From contig JASBRV010000049.1 in NCBI GenBank assembly GCA_030149295.1, positions 22,221 through 86,220 on the forward strand: DNA of 64,000 nt, given 5' to 3'. Position numbers and translations under genes: made by a program. Shown here one piece after another: positions 16,405 to 24,314 of the stretch. Source of the stretch: Bacteriovoracales bacterium (GTDB lineage: Bacteria > Bdellovibrionota > Bacteriovoracia > Bacteriovoracales > Bacteriovoracaceae). The notes below the pieces were generated by a model. The model saw nothing but the letters and a program-made list of their open reading frames with translations. It searched no databases and was not told where the DNA came from. Within the stretch, counting starts at the first letter, position 1, and every line of letters starts with the position of its first letter.

Positions 16405-16944
16405 TTAATAGAACCTATTAAAGTTAAATTTCTCATCAAGTACCTGTCCCACTCGGTTTTCTCGCGCCAAATGGTGGGCATAGTGGAGATGAAAGCACTT
16501 TATGTGGTCAAAATCTGCAATACCACCGATACCTGATTCCTGAAGGATAGAGGCCATTGGGCTCGGGATCAATTCCCAGTCTCCGCCAGTCTTTAAGAAG
16601 AGCTCTTGTCTTTCTTTGGCATAGGCCAGGTGGTCTTTCTTTAATTGGGCGAGATCATCACTGTCTGGGGTGAAGACTTCCTTTTCCAGTTTTTCAATCC
16701 AACCATCTTTTTCAATATGAGAAATCTCCTTTTTTAGAATCGGGCAAGTTAACCAAAAGAGGGTGGGAAAGGGGGCTTCATTCACATAAGGGAGGACTTG
16801 GATGACCATTGGGTGCTTTTTAGTTGGGTGATACTTTTCAACTTTATAAAGACCACGAGGAGACCTTCCTAAAAGTTCTGCTACCATGTTGTAGTCTTCT
16901 TCATTATAAAGTTTTTTCTCTACTTTAAGTTCTAATTTTGCCAT
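16405..16944 (-). CDS. DUF501 family protein
   Basis: 179 residues. The N-terminal half shows the family hallmarks: A-E-L-L-G-R-S-P-R-G followed by a valine/lysine strand, P-x-V-I-Q-V, and P-F-P-T-L-F-W-L-T-C-P with the conserved Cys. A second half contains G-I-G-G-I-A-D-F-D-H-I-K-C-F-H-L-H-Y-A-H-H-L, rich in His and Cys and suggestive of a metal site. The biochemical function of DUF501 is unknown; the gene often lies near division and enolase genes in other bacteria, but here it pairs with DUF523 three bases upstream. Probably cytoplasmic. Confidence 0.8.
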   Translation of the reverse strand: MAKLELKVEKKLYNEEDYNMVAELLGRSPRGLYKVEKYHPTKKHPMVIQVLPYVNEAPFPTLFWLTCPILKKEISHIEKDGWIEKLEKEVFTPDSDDLAQLKKDHLAYAKERQELFLKTGGDWELIPSPMASILQESGIGGIADFDHIKCFHLHYAHHLARENRVGQVLDEKFNFNRFY

Positions 16945-16947
16945 TTT

Positions 16948-17355
16948 CTAATCTCTTTCCTCTACAGTGATATCGGCGTTCCTCAATATTTCTGTGAACA
17001 TTCCATCACCTTCTTTTAGGGAGCCATTGAAACTTCCATCGTAAATCCTCCCTACACCACACATGGGAGAACAGCTTTTTAAAATAGCGTGATTGGCCCC
17101 AGCGGATTGGGCCTTTTCGAGGGCTAAATGAGCTCCTTTAAAAAATTGAGCAGTGACATCATCTCCTCCAATGGTAAAAACCTTATCCCCAATTCGTTCA
17201 CTTGGAGGTCGTGGTGTACCTAATCCCCCTAACTCCTCGGGACAAAGAGCAATAGCTTCACCCTTTTCCACCATTTCTATAAGGTCGAGACGTGGTTTTG
17301 CTTTGGCGTCGTAGCGACAAGGAATTCCAGCGAGACATGCACTTACAATTTTCAT
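16948..17355 (-). CDS. DUF523 family protein
   Basis: About 135 residues. It begins with the family pattern M-K-I-V-S-A-C-L-A-G-I-P-C-R-Y-D, followed by I-A-L-C-P-E-E-L-G-G-L-G-T-P-R-P-P-S-E, A-I-L-K-S-C-S-P-M-C-G and G-x-G-M-F-T-E. Four conserved cysteines suggest a metal or iron-sulfur site, but no activity is established for the family. An in-frame ATG 12 bases upstream (17367) is possible; neither start has a clear ribosome-binding site, and I prefer the one matching the usual family N-terminus. Coupled to the DUF501 gene downstream. Confidence 0.85.
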   Translation of the reverse strand: MKIVSACLAGIPCRYDAKAKPRLDLIEMVEKGEAIALCPEELGGLGTPRPPSERIGDKVFTIGGDDVTAQFFKGAHLALEKAQSAGANHAILKSCSPMCGVGRIYDGSFNGSLKEGDGMFTEILRNADITVEERD

Positions 17356-17388
17356 GTGTAGTGTCATAACATGAAAAAGAGGTCGGGG

Positions 17389-18264
17389 CTAGGAGGTGTT
17401 TTTATTAAGAAAGCGTAAAAGAAGTAAGTAAAGACCGCCAGTTGCGAACATCAGGAGGGAGTAGACTCCACCGGGAAGCATCATCGTCTCATTTTTTAAA
17501 AAGGTCGCAGCAATCATAATGGCCAGGGTTCCATTTTGAAGGCCACATTCGAGGGTGATCGCAATCCTTTGCCTTTCGGCCAGGCCCGTTACCTTGGCCA
17601 CAAACCAGGCAAAGCCCATTGTGGCAATATTGAGAGCGAGAGTGACTAGTCCTACCGAAGCAAAGTTTTCAACTAGAAGGTCCCATTTTTTAAAGACGGC
17701 AACCCCTACGATAAGACCAAAGAAGAAGGTCGCCATTTTGCGAGCGAGTGGTTCAAAATTGTCAGCGAAAGATTCTTTCTTGGCCTTGATAAACATTCCT
17801 ATGGCCACGGGAACTGTTGTGATAAAAAAGATGCCCAAAATGGTGCTTAATATGGGAAGGGGTGAATTATGATCATCTCCCATAAAGCTGTAGTAGCCAA
17901 AGTTAATAATGATAGGGATGGTAACAACACTGAGGACACTGATAACTGCCGTAAGGGATATGGAAAGGGCCGTGTCTCCTTTTCCAAGATGTGTCATGAG
18001 GTTCGAGGTCACTCCCCCTGGGCAAGCCGCTAAAATGATCATACCGACGGCAAGAGCGGGATCAACACCTCCACCTGACACCCAAGCTTTGGTTATGAGA
18101 AAGGCTAGAATAGGAAGGCTAAAAATTTGTAAAAAGGCACCGATCAGAAATGCCTTAGGAAGAGAGAGGACTCTTTTAAAGTCATCTATGACTAGGCTTA
18201 GACCCATAGAAAACATGATAAAAGCTAAAATCAGGGGAAGAATGACTTGAGTGACGATATCCAT
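17389..18264 (-). CDS. Bile acid:sodium symporter (BASS) family transporter
   Basis: 291 residues with 9-10 membrane helices. Diagnostic segments are A-A-C-P-G-G-V-T-S-N-L-M-T near residue 80-92 (the conserved crossover helix with polar Na+-site residues) and E-C-G-L-Q-N-G-T-L-A near 240. BASS proteins take up organic anions such as bile acids, pyruvate or pantoate with Na+ in the inner membrane; the substrate cannot be told here. The gene is the first of a minus-strand run toward DUF523 and is divergent from the small genes at 18333. Confidence 0.85.
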   Translation of the reverse strand: MDIVTQVILPLILAFIMFSMGLSLVIDDFKRVLSLPKAFLIGAFLQIFSLPILAFLITKAWVSGGGVDPALAVGMIILAACPGGVTSNLMTHLGKGDTALSISLTAVISVLSVVTIPIIINFGYYSFMGDDHNSPLPILSTILGIFFITTVPVAIGMFIKAKKESFADNFEPLARKMATFFFGLIVGVAVFKKWDLLVENFASVGLVTLALNIATMGFAWFVAKVTGLAERQRIAITLECGLQNGTLAIMIAATFLKNETMMLPGGVYSLLMFATGGLYLLLLRFLNKNTS

Positions 18265-18286
18265 ATACCTATTGTTTATGGAAATG

Positions 18287-18315
18287 CTTTAAAACGCAAT
18301 TATTAGTGGTATAAT
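18287..18315 (+). promoter_or_regulatory. Extended -10 promoter for the small genes at 18333
   Basis: A perfect TATAAT (18310-18315) with an upstream TG one base away (TGGTATAAT, extended -10) and a weak -35 (CTTTAA at 18287-18292) with 17-base spacing. The start codon at 18333 follows 17 bases after the -10, which leaves a short leader with GAAAGG as ribosome-binding site. Confidence 0.65.
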
Positions 18316-18332
18316 GTGAGAAAGGTGAAATT

Positions 18333-18446
18333 ATGAAAATTGTAAATCTTTGCTTAAAATTTGTTGCTTTCATTTTGGTCGGTCTTGGGATCGTTCTCCC
18401 TCTATCTCTGGGTATCCTTGTTCCTTATGGGCTTATTGTCGGCTAA
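18333..18446 (+). CDS. Small hydrophobic membrane protein of 37 residues
   Basis: ATG with GAAAGGTG before it and a strong extended -10 promoter upstream. The product starts M-K-I-V-N-L-C-L-K and continues as one long hydrophobic segment rich in V, L, I, G and P to its end at G37, so it is a single-pass membrane peptide, or a signal-peptide-like leader. Its last 20 bases overlap the start of the next gene in another frame, which suggests translational coupling. It belongs to no family I know. Small membrane peptides of this sort are usually missed by automatic calling. Confidence 0.5.
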   Translation: MKIVNLCLKFVAFILVGLGIVLPLSLGILVPYGLIVG

Positions 18447-18726
18447 CACGCTTTTTCTCCTCTTAAGTTTAAATTCCTTCGCTTCAGTACCTGAGTGCAA
18501 GAATATTGATTTCTCTTATGGACCCAAAGGAGATCACCTCCATTTGGAATGTTCCGGTCAAAAGCCTCGTATGGTTCATTTTGAAAAAGAAAAGAAAGTC
18601 CTTAGGGATGATTTAGGTCCCCTTTCACAAGAGATTCAAATGGCTTACCAAAAATGGAGCAAAGAAAAAGAGGAAATGATGAAGGGACTTCGAGAGCAAA
18701 AAGATGTCTTTAAATGCTCTCATTAA
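18427..18726 (+). CDS. Small exported protein of unknown function
   Basis: 99 residues if started at ATG 18427, which gives a signal peptide (1-21, ending S-F-A-S) and lies inside the end of the 37-residue gene. An in-frame TTG at 18361 would add 22 hydrophobic residues and is less likely. The mature part contains three cysteines (in P-E-C-K-N, L-E-C-S-G and F-K-C-S-H) and a K/E-rich helical C-terminus. The 3' end overlaps the converging VOC gene by 17 bases. No family recognised. Confidence 0.5.
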   Translation: MGLLSANTLFLLLSLNSFASVPECKNIDFSYGPKGDHLHLECSGQKPRMVHFEKEKKVLRDDLGPLSQEIQMAYQKWSKEKEEMMKGLREQKDVFKCSH

Positions 18727-19405
18727 CAAACTCTATTGTGGTTTCTCCCACTTTAAAGGAAGAGGGCACTGACCTTAACTTCGACTTTAAAATGATTTTT
18801 TCGACAAAGGCATTTCCCGTAGACATTAAACCAGAGAAATCAAGCCGACTTTGAGTGGCTTTTGACTTGTTGATAATCTTCGCCCACTTTTGGGGATCTC
18901 CTTGGGGGCGAAGAGTGACTTTTGCTATACCAAAGGTTTCATTGGGATGATGAAAGAGCTCATCAATAAATTGAGGGGCTTTTTTCCACTTCAAAAATGA
19001 GAGGGGAGCATAGGGGCTTTCTGTTTTAAAACTAAGCCAAGAGTATTGAGCATGCTCTTCAAGTCTTACGCTAGGGATGTCTTGCTGTTGATTTAAAGAT
19101 TTTTCAAGCTTTTTAGGTGAGTTCGTATGCATAATGATCTGATAGCCACCTCCACCATTCTTTATGACATCTTTTACGTATTGGGTGAGTTTTCCCTTTT
19201 TTTTATCTTTATCCTTTTTAGGGCTTACTAGCTGCAAAGAAGTGCCATCTCTAAGGAGGACACTTTGAGTGGTGAGTCCTTCCTGCAGTCCTGATTTATA
19301 GTGATGGGGTTTCTTTAGTGTAAATCCCTTTTGAGAAAAAAGTTTTGCGGCTTCGTTAATGTCTGAAACCGCAATAGCAATATAGAGGAGAGTTGTCTTT
19401 AGCAC
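18710..19405 (-). CDS. Glyoxalase-like (VOC) family protein
   Basis: 231 residues from a GTG at 19405 overlapping the thiolase stop (GTGCTAA). A longer in-frame ATG at 19447 would lie deep in the thiolase gene. The N-terminus L-L-Y-I-A-I-A-V-S-D-I-N-E-A-A-K-L-F is the first beta-alpha unit of the vicinal-oxygen-chelate fold, as in Glyoxalase_3-like proteins. A second half repeats the fold loosely (F-G-I-A-K-V-T-L near 160). The metal ligands are not obvious, so it may be a non-catalytic or divergent member. Its coupling to paaJ suggests a role in aromatic or acyl-CoA catabolism. Confidence 0.6.
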   Translation of the reverse strand: MLKTTLLYIAIAVSDINEAAKLFSQKGFTLKKPHHYKSGLQEGLTTQSVLLRDGTSLQLVSPKKDKDKKKGKLTQYVKDVIKNGGGGYQIIMHTNSPKKLEKSLNQQQDIPSVRLEEHAQYSWLSFKTESPYAPLSFLKWKKAPQFIDELFHHPNETFGIAKVTLRPQGDPQKWAKIINKSKATQSRLDFSGLMSTGNAFVEKIILKSKLRSVPSSFKVGETTIEFVNESI

Positions 19406-20595
19406 TTTTCCAAAGAAAGAGCGACACCCTGGCCAACCCCAATACACATAGTCGCAAGTCCCTTCTTCATGGAGCTATTCTTTTTCATGACACCAAGAAG
19501 TGTAGTAAGAATTCTCGCCCCTGAACATCCGAGGGGATGTCCGATGGCAATGGCACCACCATGAAGGTTTACCTTTTTAGGATCCAATTCTAGATCTTTT
19601 ATACAGGCAAGTGCCTGAACGGCAAAGGCTTCATTGAGTTCAACAGCATCAAAGTCACTGACTTTATGATTGAATTTCTCACAAAGCTTTTTGGTGGCAG
19701 CAATAGGGCCTAGCCCCATAACATCAGGGTGAACTCCGGCTACGCCAAGTCCTGTGATACGAGCGATGGGGGTGAGGTTATGGCGTTTTAAAAAGTCCTC
19801 GGAAACCACGGCAACCATCGCCGCACCATCATTCATACTCGAACTATTTCCGGCGGTAACGGTCCCCCCTTCACGAAAGACAGGGCGAAGTTTGGAGAGC
19901 TTTTCAAGATTAGTGTCTGCCCTTGGGCCTTCGTCTTTTTCCACGCTGTATTCCTTTTTTCGAAGTTTCACGTGTATGGGAAGGATTTCTTCGTCAAAGG
20001 CTCCAGATTCTTGGGCAGCGATAGCTTTTTGATGGGAAGATAGGGCAAATTGGTCTTGCTCCTCTCTGCTAATATCATAGCGCTCTCTTACATTTTCAGC
20101 GGTTTCTCCCATACCATAAAGAGGAAACATTTCTTTCATTTTTGGATTGGGAAAGCGCCAACCAAAAGTGGTGTCATACATTTGGGAATCACGGCCATAG
20201 GGTGTTGATCCTTTAGAAATGACCAGAGGCCCTCGAGTCATACTTTCTGCTCCACCGACTAAAATACAATCGGCCATTCCTGTAGAGATTCTTCCACAAG
20301 CACCTATTACGGCATCAAGGGAGCTACCACATAAACGATTCAGTGTGGTCCCTGGAACACTGTAGGGAAGGCCGGCCAAAAGGAGGCTCATGCGGGCGAG
20401 ATTTCTATTGTCCTCACCAGCTTGATTGGCGCAACCAACAAGAACGTCATCTATTTCTACGGGGTCAAATTTGACTTCTTCTTTATAGTTTTTAAAGAGC
20501 TCGGCCATGAGATCATCGACTCTCACGGGAGAGAGCAATCCTCCAATTTTACCAATGGGAGTTCTTTTAGCATGAACAATAAAACAATCTTTCAT
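19399..20595 (-). CDS. paaJ: 3-oxoadipyl-CoA thiolase (PaaJ/PcaF type)
   Basis: 398 residues, the normal length for the family. It catalyses thiolytic cleavage of 3-oxoadipyl-CoA (and its 5,6-dehydro form) to succinyl-CoA and acetyl-CoA, the last step of the phenylacetate pathway. The PaaJ signature G-C-A-N-Q-A-G-E-D-N-R-N-L-A-R-M is at 54-69, and the catalytic residues are C89 (in R-L-C-G-S), H353 (G-H-P-L-G) and C384 (M-C-I-G-V-G-Q-G). The substrate call rests on close resemblance to PaaJ around the N-terminus; a general acetyl-CoA acyltransferase is the alternative. Downstream of the two paaH genes and coupled to the VOC gene. Confidence 0.85.
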   Translation of the reverse strand: MKDCFIVHAKRTPIGKIGGLLSPVRVDDLMAELFKNYKEEVKFDPVEIDDVLVGCANQAGEDNRNLARMSLLLAGLPYSVPGTTLNRLCGSSLDAVIGACGRISTGMADCILVGGAESMTRGPLVISKGSTPYGRDSQMYDTTFGWRFPNPKMKEMFPLYGMGETAENVRERYDISREEQDQFALSSHQKAIAAQESGAFDEEILPIHVKLRKKEYSVEKDEGPRADTNLEKLSKLRPVFREGGTVTAGNSSSMNDGAAMVAVVSEDFLKRHNLTPIARITGLGVAGVHPDVMGLGPIAATKKLCEKFNHKVSDFDAVELNEAFAVQALACIKDLELDPKKVNLHGGAIAIGHPLGCSGARILTTLLGVMKKNSSMKKGLATMCIGVGQGVALSLEKC

Positions 20596-20612
20596 AGGTA
20601 TTCCTTTGTGCC

Positions 20613-21299
20613 TTAAGATTCGGCCTTTAGCAGCGCCTTCTTTCTAAGCAAAACACTGGGACGATAGCGCATTTGCTTAGTTTTATCATAGAGATCATCA
20701 AGTAAATCGACGATATGGCTAGGTCCAATTTTTTCACTCCAATCAAGCAGACCAAGTGGATAATTCACACCATACCTCATGGCGGTGTCAAGATCATTTG
20801 GACTGGCCAGTTCATCCTCGAGTGCCAGATAGGCCTCATTAATCAAAAGAGAAATTGTTCTCGGATAGGTAAAACCATGGCCTGGGTTAGTCACAAAATG
20901 AGGCTCTAGCGAAGTTGATTTTAAAATTTGACGTATGTGATTAGTAATTTCTTCATCTAGGGCATAGGCCTCAATTTTATCTTTGGGGGACCAAAATGCC
21001 CCCGCAATAGCTCCCTTAATTTGAGGAAACTTTTCAATGAAATATTCGCCCCAAGTGCTACTAAAATCACTGATAATAGGGGCCTTGTATTGGAGACAAA
21101 GAGTTTTGAGTAGTCTTTCCTTTTTTTCATGCTTTAAAATCGTAAAATCGAAAACCGCATGAGGTTTGGCATAGCGAAAGTCTTTGGCGTCCATAGGATC
21201 AAATTTCTTAAGATCATAAAAGGGATGTGGCCCCTCTTTAAAAAGATCATAGAAAGGATGGTCTGGAGTAGAAAGGACAATGTACTCACTCGTAGTCAT
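20613..21299 (-). CDS. 3-hydroxyacyl-CoA dehydrogenase, C-terminal half of PaaH as a separate gene
   Basis: 228 residues. The ATG at 21299 has AGGAGG 5 bases before it and overlaps the end of the upstream gene by 14 bases. The product corresponds to the second half of the usual 475-residue PaaH: a reduced Rossmann-like domain (1-130) and then a 3HCDH C-terminal domain with I-N-E-A-Y-L-A-L, D-L-D-T-A-M-R-Y-G-V-N-Y-P-L-G and R-Y-R-P-S-V-L-L near the end, matching the end of E. coli PaaH. No NAD-binding GxGxxG motif is present, so it cannot be an independent dehydrogenase. Probably it associates with the N-terminal protein encoded upstream. Confidence 0.75.
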   Translation of the reverse strand: MTTSEYIVLSTPDHPFYDLFKEGPHPFYDLKKFDPMDAKDFRYAKPHAVFDFTILKHEKKERLLKTLCLQYKAPIISDFSSTWGEYFIEKFPQIKGAIAGAFWSPKDKIEAYALDEEITNHIRQILKSTSLEPHFVTNPGHGFTYPRTISLLINEAYLALEDELASPNDLDTAMRYGVNYPLGLLDWSEKIGPSHIVDLLDDLYDKTKQMRYRPSVLLRKKALLKAES

Positions 21300-22152
21300 A
21301 AAAGCCTCCTTTCGTTTTTTTTCCAAGTCTTCCTGAGGTCACCATTTTTCTTTGGAGCGGATGGGGAGCAAAGCGGTCATCGTAGTAAAATGATTTCCAA
21401 ACAGACTCAGAGACTGAGTAGTTGATATCTATTCCAATCAGGTCCATAAGCTCAAATGGTCCCATTGGAAAACCACCAACTTCTTTGAGAGCATGATCAA
21501 TTTGGTGAAATTTTTCTTGGTCTTCAGTCTTAGCCAAGCGTAAGGCTTCTCCATAGAAGTTTCGCGCCAAACGATTCACAATAAAACCGGGACCATCTTG
21601 GCAGATAGCCGGCTCTTTTCCTTTTCCTTTAAACCAAGTAAAGAGTTCATCACCAAGCTCTTTATCACTCCAATGACCGCATACGATTTCCACCAATTTC
21701 ATAATGGGGGCGGGGTTAAAAAAGTGTAAGCCAAAAAAACGTTTTTGACGTTCTTTGGGAAGTTCTCTTGCCATGGCATCGAGGGGAATTGAGCTTGTAT
21801 TAGTGGCAAGAATCGTCTTATCTTCAAAGTGATGGGAAAGCTTTTGAAAAACCTCTGTTTTAATTTTTTGGTTTTCAATGATCGCTTCAATCATAAGATC
21901 ACAGTCTTTACTAAAATTTCCTTCAGGTGAAATAAGGGACAAGCGCTTTTTAAAGTCGCTGACTTGCTCCTTTGTAAATTTTCCTTTAGCAAGGAGTTTA
22001 TCCCAACTAGCATGAAGATTTTGAAGGGCGCGCTCTCCTTGCTCAAGTCCTGCATCTTGAAGTTCTACGACACATCCATTTTGGCAAAACCATTGGGCTA
22101 TTCCAGCTCCCATCGTACCTGCGCCTAAAATGGCAACTTTTTCACATTTCAT
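21286..22152 (-). CDS. paaH: 3-hydroxyacyl-CoA dehydrogenase, N-terminal half (PaaH-like)
   Basis: 288 residues. An N-terminal NAD domain has G-A-G-T-M-G-A-G at 10-17, followed by N-T-S-S-I-P and H-F-F-N-P-A-P-I-M-K-L-V-E with the catalytic His, then a 3HCDH domain from about 185 ending G-R-L-G-K-K-T-K-G-G-F-Y-D-Y-E. The length is that of 3-hydroxybutyryl-CoA dehydrogenases. But the next gene encodes the remaining half of a PaaH protein, so the natural substrate is probably 3-hydroxyadipyl-CoA in phenylacetate breakdown. The stop overlaps the next gene. It may also serve butyrate-type oxidation. Confidence 0.8.
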   Translation of the reverse strand: MKCEKVAILGAGTMGAGIAQWFCQNGCVVELQDAGLEQGERALQNLHASWDKLLAKGKFTKEQVSDFKKRLSLISPEGNFSKDCDLMIEAIIENQKIKTEVFQKLSHHFEDKTILATNTSSIPLDAMARELPKERQKRFFGLHFFNPAPIMKLVEIVCGHWSDKELGDELFTWFKGKGKEPAICQDGPGFIVNRLARNFYGEALRLAKTEDQEKFHQIDHALKEVGGFPMGPFELMDLIGIDINYSVSESVWKSFYYDDRFAPHPLQRKMVTSGRLGKKTKGGFYDYE

Positions 22153-22347
22153 TTTCTATACTCTTTGTTTCACTTTTTGGTGCTTTATATTCTCAAAAGG
22201 GAAGGGAGTTGAGCAACTTTGCGACGAGTCATAGGGTTTTCCTAAAGAGGCTCCAGTTGACAAGAAATTGACAGAGAGTTGATGGCCCGACCATGTGGGC
22301 TTGTTAGGGTTGAAGGGTTAGAAGCACCGCAATCCAAGGAGGAAAGT

Positions 22348-22992
22348 TTGATTCATTTAGATCTAAAAACAAGAAATCCCCATAGTGATGGGCTTAATGC
22401 TATGCGAGATGCTGGTTTAATTCCAGGCCATCTCAGTATGACAGAGGATCGTGACCAAGAAATCTTCAACGACCCCAATGGCGTGATGATTAAACTCGAT
22501 CATCGCCAAGTAAAAAAAATGATCACCCATAAAAATGACCCTATGACCATTGTTTTAGATGGAAAGAAGGTGGGCCATGCTGTTCTTCAAGACTGGCAAA
22601 GAGATCCCGTTACTCATAAGCCTGTTCATTTTAACCTCAAGCATATGAATAAGTCTCAACTTTCAAATGAAACGATGACACGTGCAGTTCCCATTATTCT
22701 TGGAGAGAGGCCAGAGCATATTAAGCAAAATGAGATGGTCCAGCCTCAGGTAAAAGAAGTGGTTCTTGAAGGACCTATTTCAAAACTCCCAAACCATCTT
22801 GAGATTTCTTTAGATCACTTAAAGATGGATACACCAATACATGGTAAGGATCTAAAACTTCCTAAGGGAGTTGCCCTTCATGAAGAGGAAATGGATAAGG
22901 TTATGGTTGTTTTAGGTACTACGATTAAGGCAGAAGAGTTGGAGTCAGATACTACTACAGGCGAGATTAAGGAAGAAGTTCTCTCAAATTAA
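22348..22992 (+). CDS. rplY: Ribosomal protein bL25, CTC/TL5 (long) form
   Basis: 214 residues from TTG 22348, which has AAGGAGG five bases before it. An in-frame start at 22279 would add a non-conserved N-terminus with no such site. The N-terminal domain binds 5S rRNA and matches bL25 (L-I-P-G-H-L, V-L-Q-D-W-Q-R-D-P-V-T-H-K-P-V-H-F-N). The C-terminal TL5/CTC beta domain has L-E-G-P-I-S-K-L-P-N-H-L-E-I-S-L and D-L-K-L-P-K-G-V-A-L. The N-terminal part is shorter and more divergent than usual. It stands alone on the plus strand between catabolic genes and without its usual pth neighbour. Confidence 0.8.
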   Translation: MIHLDLKTRNPHSDGLNAMRDAGLIPGHLSMTEDRDQEIFNDPNGVMIKLDHRQVKKMITHKNDPMTIVLDGKKVGHAVLQDWQRDPVTHKPVHFNLKHMNKSQLSNETMTRAVPIILGERPEHIKQNEMVQPQVKEVVLEGPISKLPNHLEISLDHLKMDTPIHGKDLKLPKGVALHEEEMDKVMVVLGTTIKAEELESDTTTGEIKEEVLSN

Positions 22993-23027
22993 AAGCATTT
23001 AATTGACCATAAATTGATCCTAGAACA

Positions 23028-23060
23028 GAAAAAGCTTAAGCTAGCTATCGAGCTTTTCTT
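23028..23060 (+). terminator. Possible terminator after bL25
   Basis: AAAAGCT (23030-23036) and AGCTTTT (23051-23057) can pair around a 14-base loop that is itself partly self-complementary, followed by a T-rich but interrupted tail. Placed between bL25 and the porin gene. Moderate at best. Confidence 0.35.
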
Positions 23061-23075
23061 TCTAGGATTATTTTT

Positions 23076-24260
23076 ATGCGCTTGTTTCTGGTCATTTTCT
23101 TTTTCATCCCTATGGTTATTTTTGCAGACACCTTGGGCATAAGAGTTAAGCACAAGGGTGAGTTTCGCCTACGAAATCAAAATCGTGAGCACTCTTTTTC
23201 CAATGCAGATCGAAGAAACCTCATTCAATTGCGGGCACGTGCTCAGGTTGAAATTAAGTTGCCTGAAAACTTAAATTTTACCATGGTTCCCCAAGGTACT
23301 AAAACCTATGGTGAGGTCATTGCCACTTCTAATGATGAAAATAATACGAGTCGCTTAAGTAGTGGAGATAAGTTTCATACAGGCATCGACCTTTTTGAGG
23401 CCTATGTCGAATCAAAAGGTAATATTTTTTCTTATAAACTTGGGCGCCAAAAACTAGGGTATGGTGATTATGTCATTTTGGGCACTAGAAACTGGACTAA
23501 CGGCGGATTAAGCTTTGATGCGGCCAAGGGAACTCTTCGTTTGGGTTCAGGTGAGCTTGATATTGTTTATTCAAAAATCTCAGAAGGAACAGATAATACA
23601 AATACCACTGATGATACCGACCTAGCCTTTCTTTATTATAAAATCATTAAAAAAAAGGCGTTGAAACTTGATGCTTACTTCATAAGAAATAACGAAAGAG
23701 AGAGATTTAAAACCGATTCTTTCGGAGTACGCTATAAAGGATTTGAAAATAAATTTCATTATAGGCTTGAAAGTATTATTCAATTGAATGAACAACTAGA
23801 TGAAAGAGAACATACCTTTGATTTAGAACTTGGCTACCAGCTAAATAAGTTTAAGCCCTATCTTGGTTTCTCTCAGACCTCAGCGAATTACGACCATCTC
23901 TATACTAACCGCCACAAGTTTAATGGCATCATAGATGTGTTAGGACGGCGAAACCTTGAAACCCTTTTCTTAGGGGTGAACTATGATCCTATGGATAGTT
24001 TGGGGATTAGGTTTAAGTACCTGAACTTTTCTCAAAAAGACTTGGGGCAAGGGGTTTATGACCTTGGAGCGCGCAATCCCGTGAGTGGTGATGCCAATCA
24101 AAAGAGTATTGGCCAAGAGCTTGACCTAACAGTGCGCTATGAAAAAAGCGATTACGAAAATATCATTTTAGGTTTTTATCACTTTATCCATGGAGATTAC
24201 TTTTCTACGAGTCCCAGTAATTCAACTTTCTTTTATCTCGAATATCTTCTTCGGCTATAA
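23076..24260 (+). CDS. Outer-membrane porin of the alginate-export (AlgE-like) family
   Basis: 394 residues. Signal peptide (1-17, ending I-F-A), then alternating beta strands over the whole length with a C-terminal aromatic strand ending Y-L-E-Y-L-L-R-L. The N-terminal half has the family pattern of R-A-R-A-Q-V-E-I, then L-F-E-A-Y-V-E and L-G-R-Q-K-L-G-Y-G-D-Y-V-I-L-G and W-T-N-G-G-L-S-F-D-A. Alginate_exp proteins are 18-strand barrels; most members do not export alginate but act as porins for various anions or aromatics. Its position inside the aromatic-catabolism block may hint at substrate entry. A strong terminator follows. Confidence 0.7.
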   Translation: MRLFLVIFFFIPMVIFADTLGIRVKHKGEFRLRNQNREHSFSNADRRNLIQLRARAQVEIKLPENLNFTMVPQGTKTYGEVIATSNDENNTSRLSSGDKFHTGIDLFEAYVESKGNIFSYKLGRQKLGYGDYVILGTRNWTNGGLSFDAAKGTLRLGSGELDIVYSKISEGTDNTNTTDDTDLAFLYYKIIKKKALKLDAYFIRNNERERFKTDSFGVRYKGFENKFHYRLESIIQLNEQLDEREHTFDLELGYQLNKFKPYLGFSQTSANYDHLYTNRHKFNGIIDVLGRRNLETLFLGVNYDPMDSLGIRFKYLNFSQKDLGQGVYDLGARNPVSGDANQKSIGQELDLTVRYEKSDYENIILGFYHFIHGDYFSTSPSNSTFFYLEYLLRL

Positions 24261-24290
24261 AAAAAGCCCTTCTTTTATGAAGGGCTTTTT
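24261..24290. terminator. Strong bidirectional intrinsic terminator
   Basis: AAAAAGCCCTTC (24261-24272), loop TTTTAT, GAAGGGCTTTTT (24279-24290): a perfect 12-bp stem with A- and T-tracts on the two sides. It sits between the converging porin (+) and paaA-like (-) genes and can stop both. Confidence 0.9.
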
Positions 24291-24314
24291 GATCACAATT
24301 ATTTTTTTTCTTTT

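Noticed and set aside
17555..18250. Two long open frames antisense to the BASS transporter gene
   Set aside because: Their products are compositionally odd (rich in R, T and P) and mirror the transporter helices; typical antisense shadows.
22257..22296. Two TTGACA hexamers before bL25
   Set aside because: No acceptable -10 hexamer at 16-18 bases from either one, only CATGTG; not strong enough to list as a promoter.
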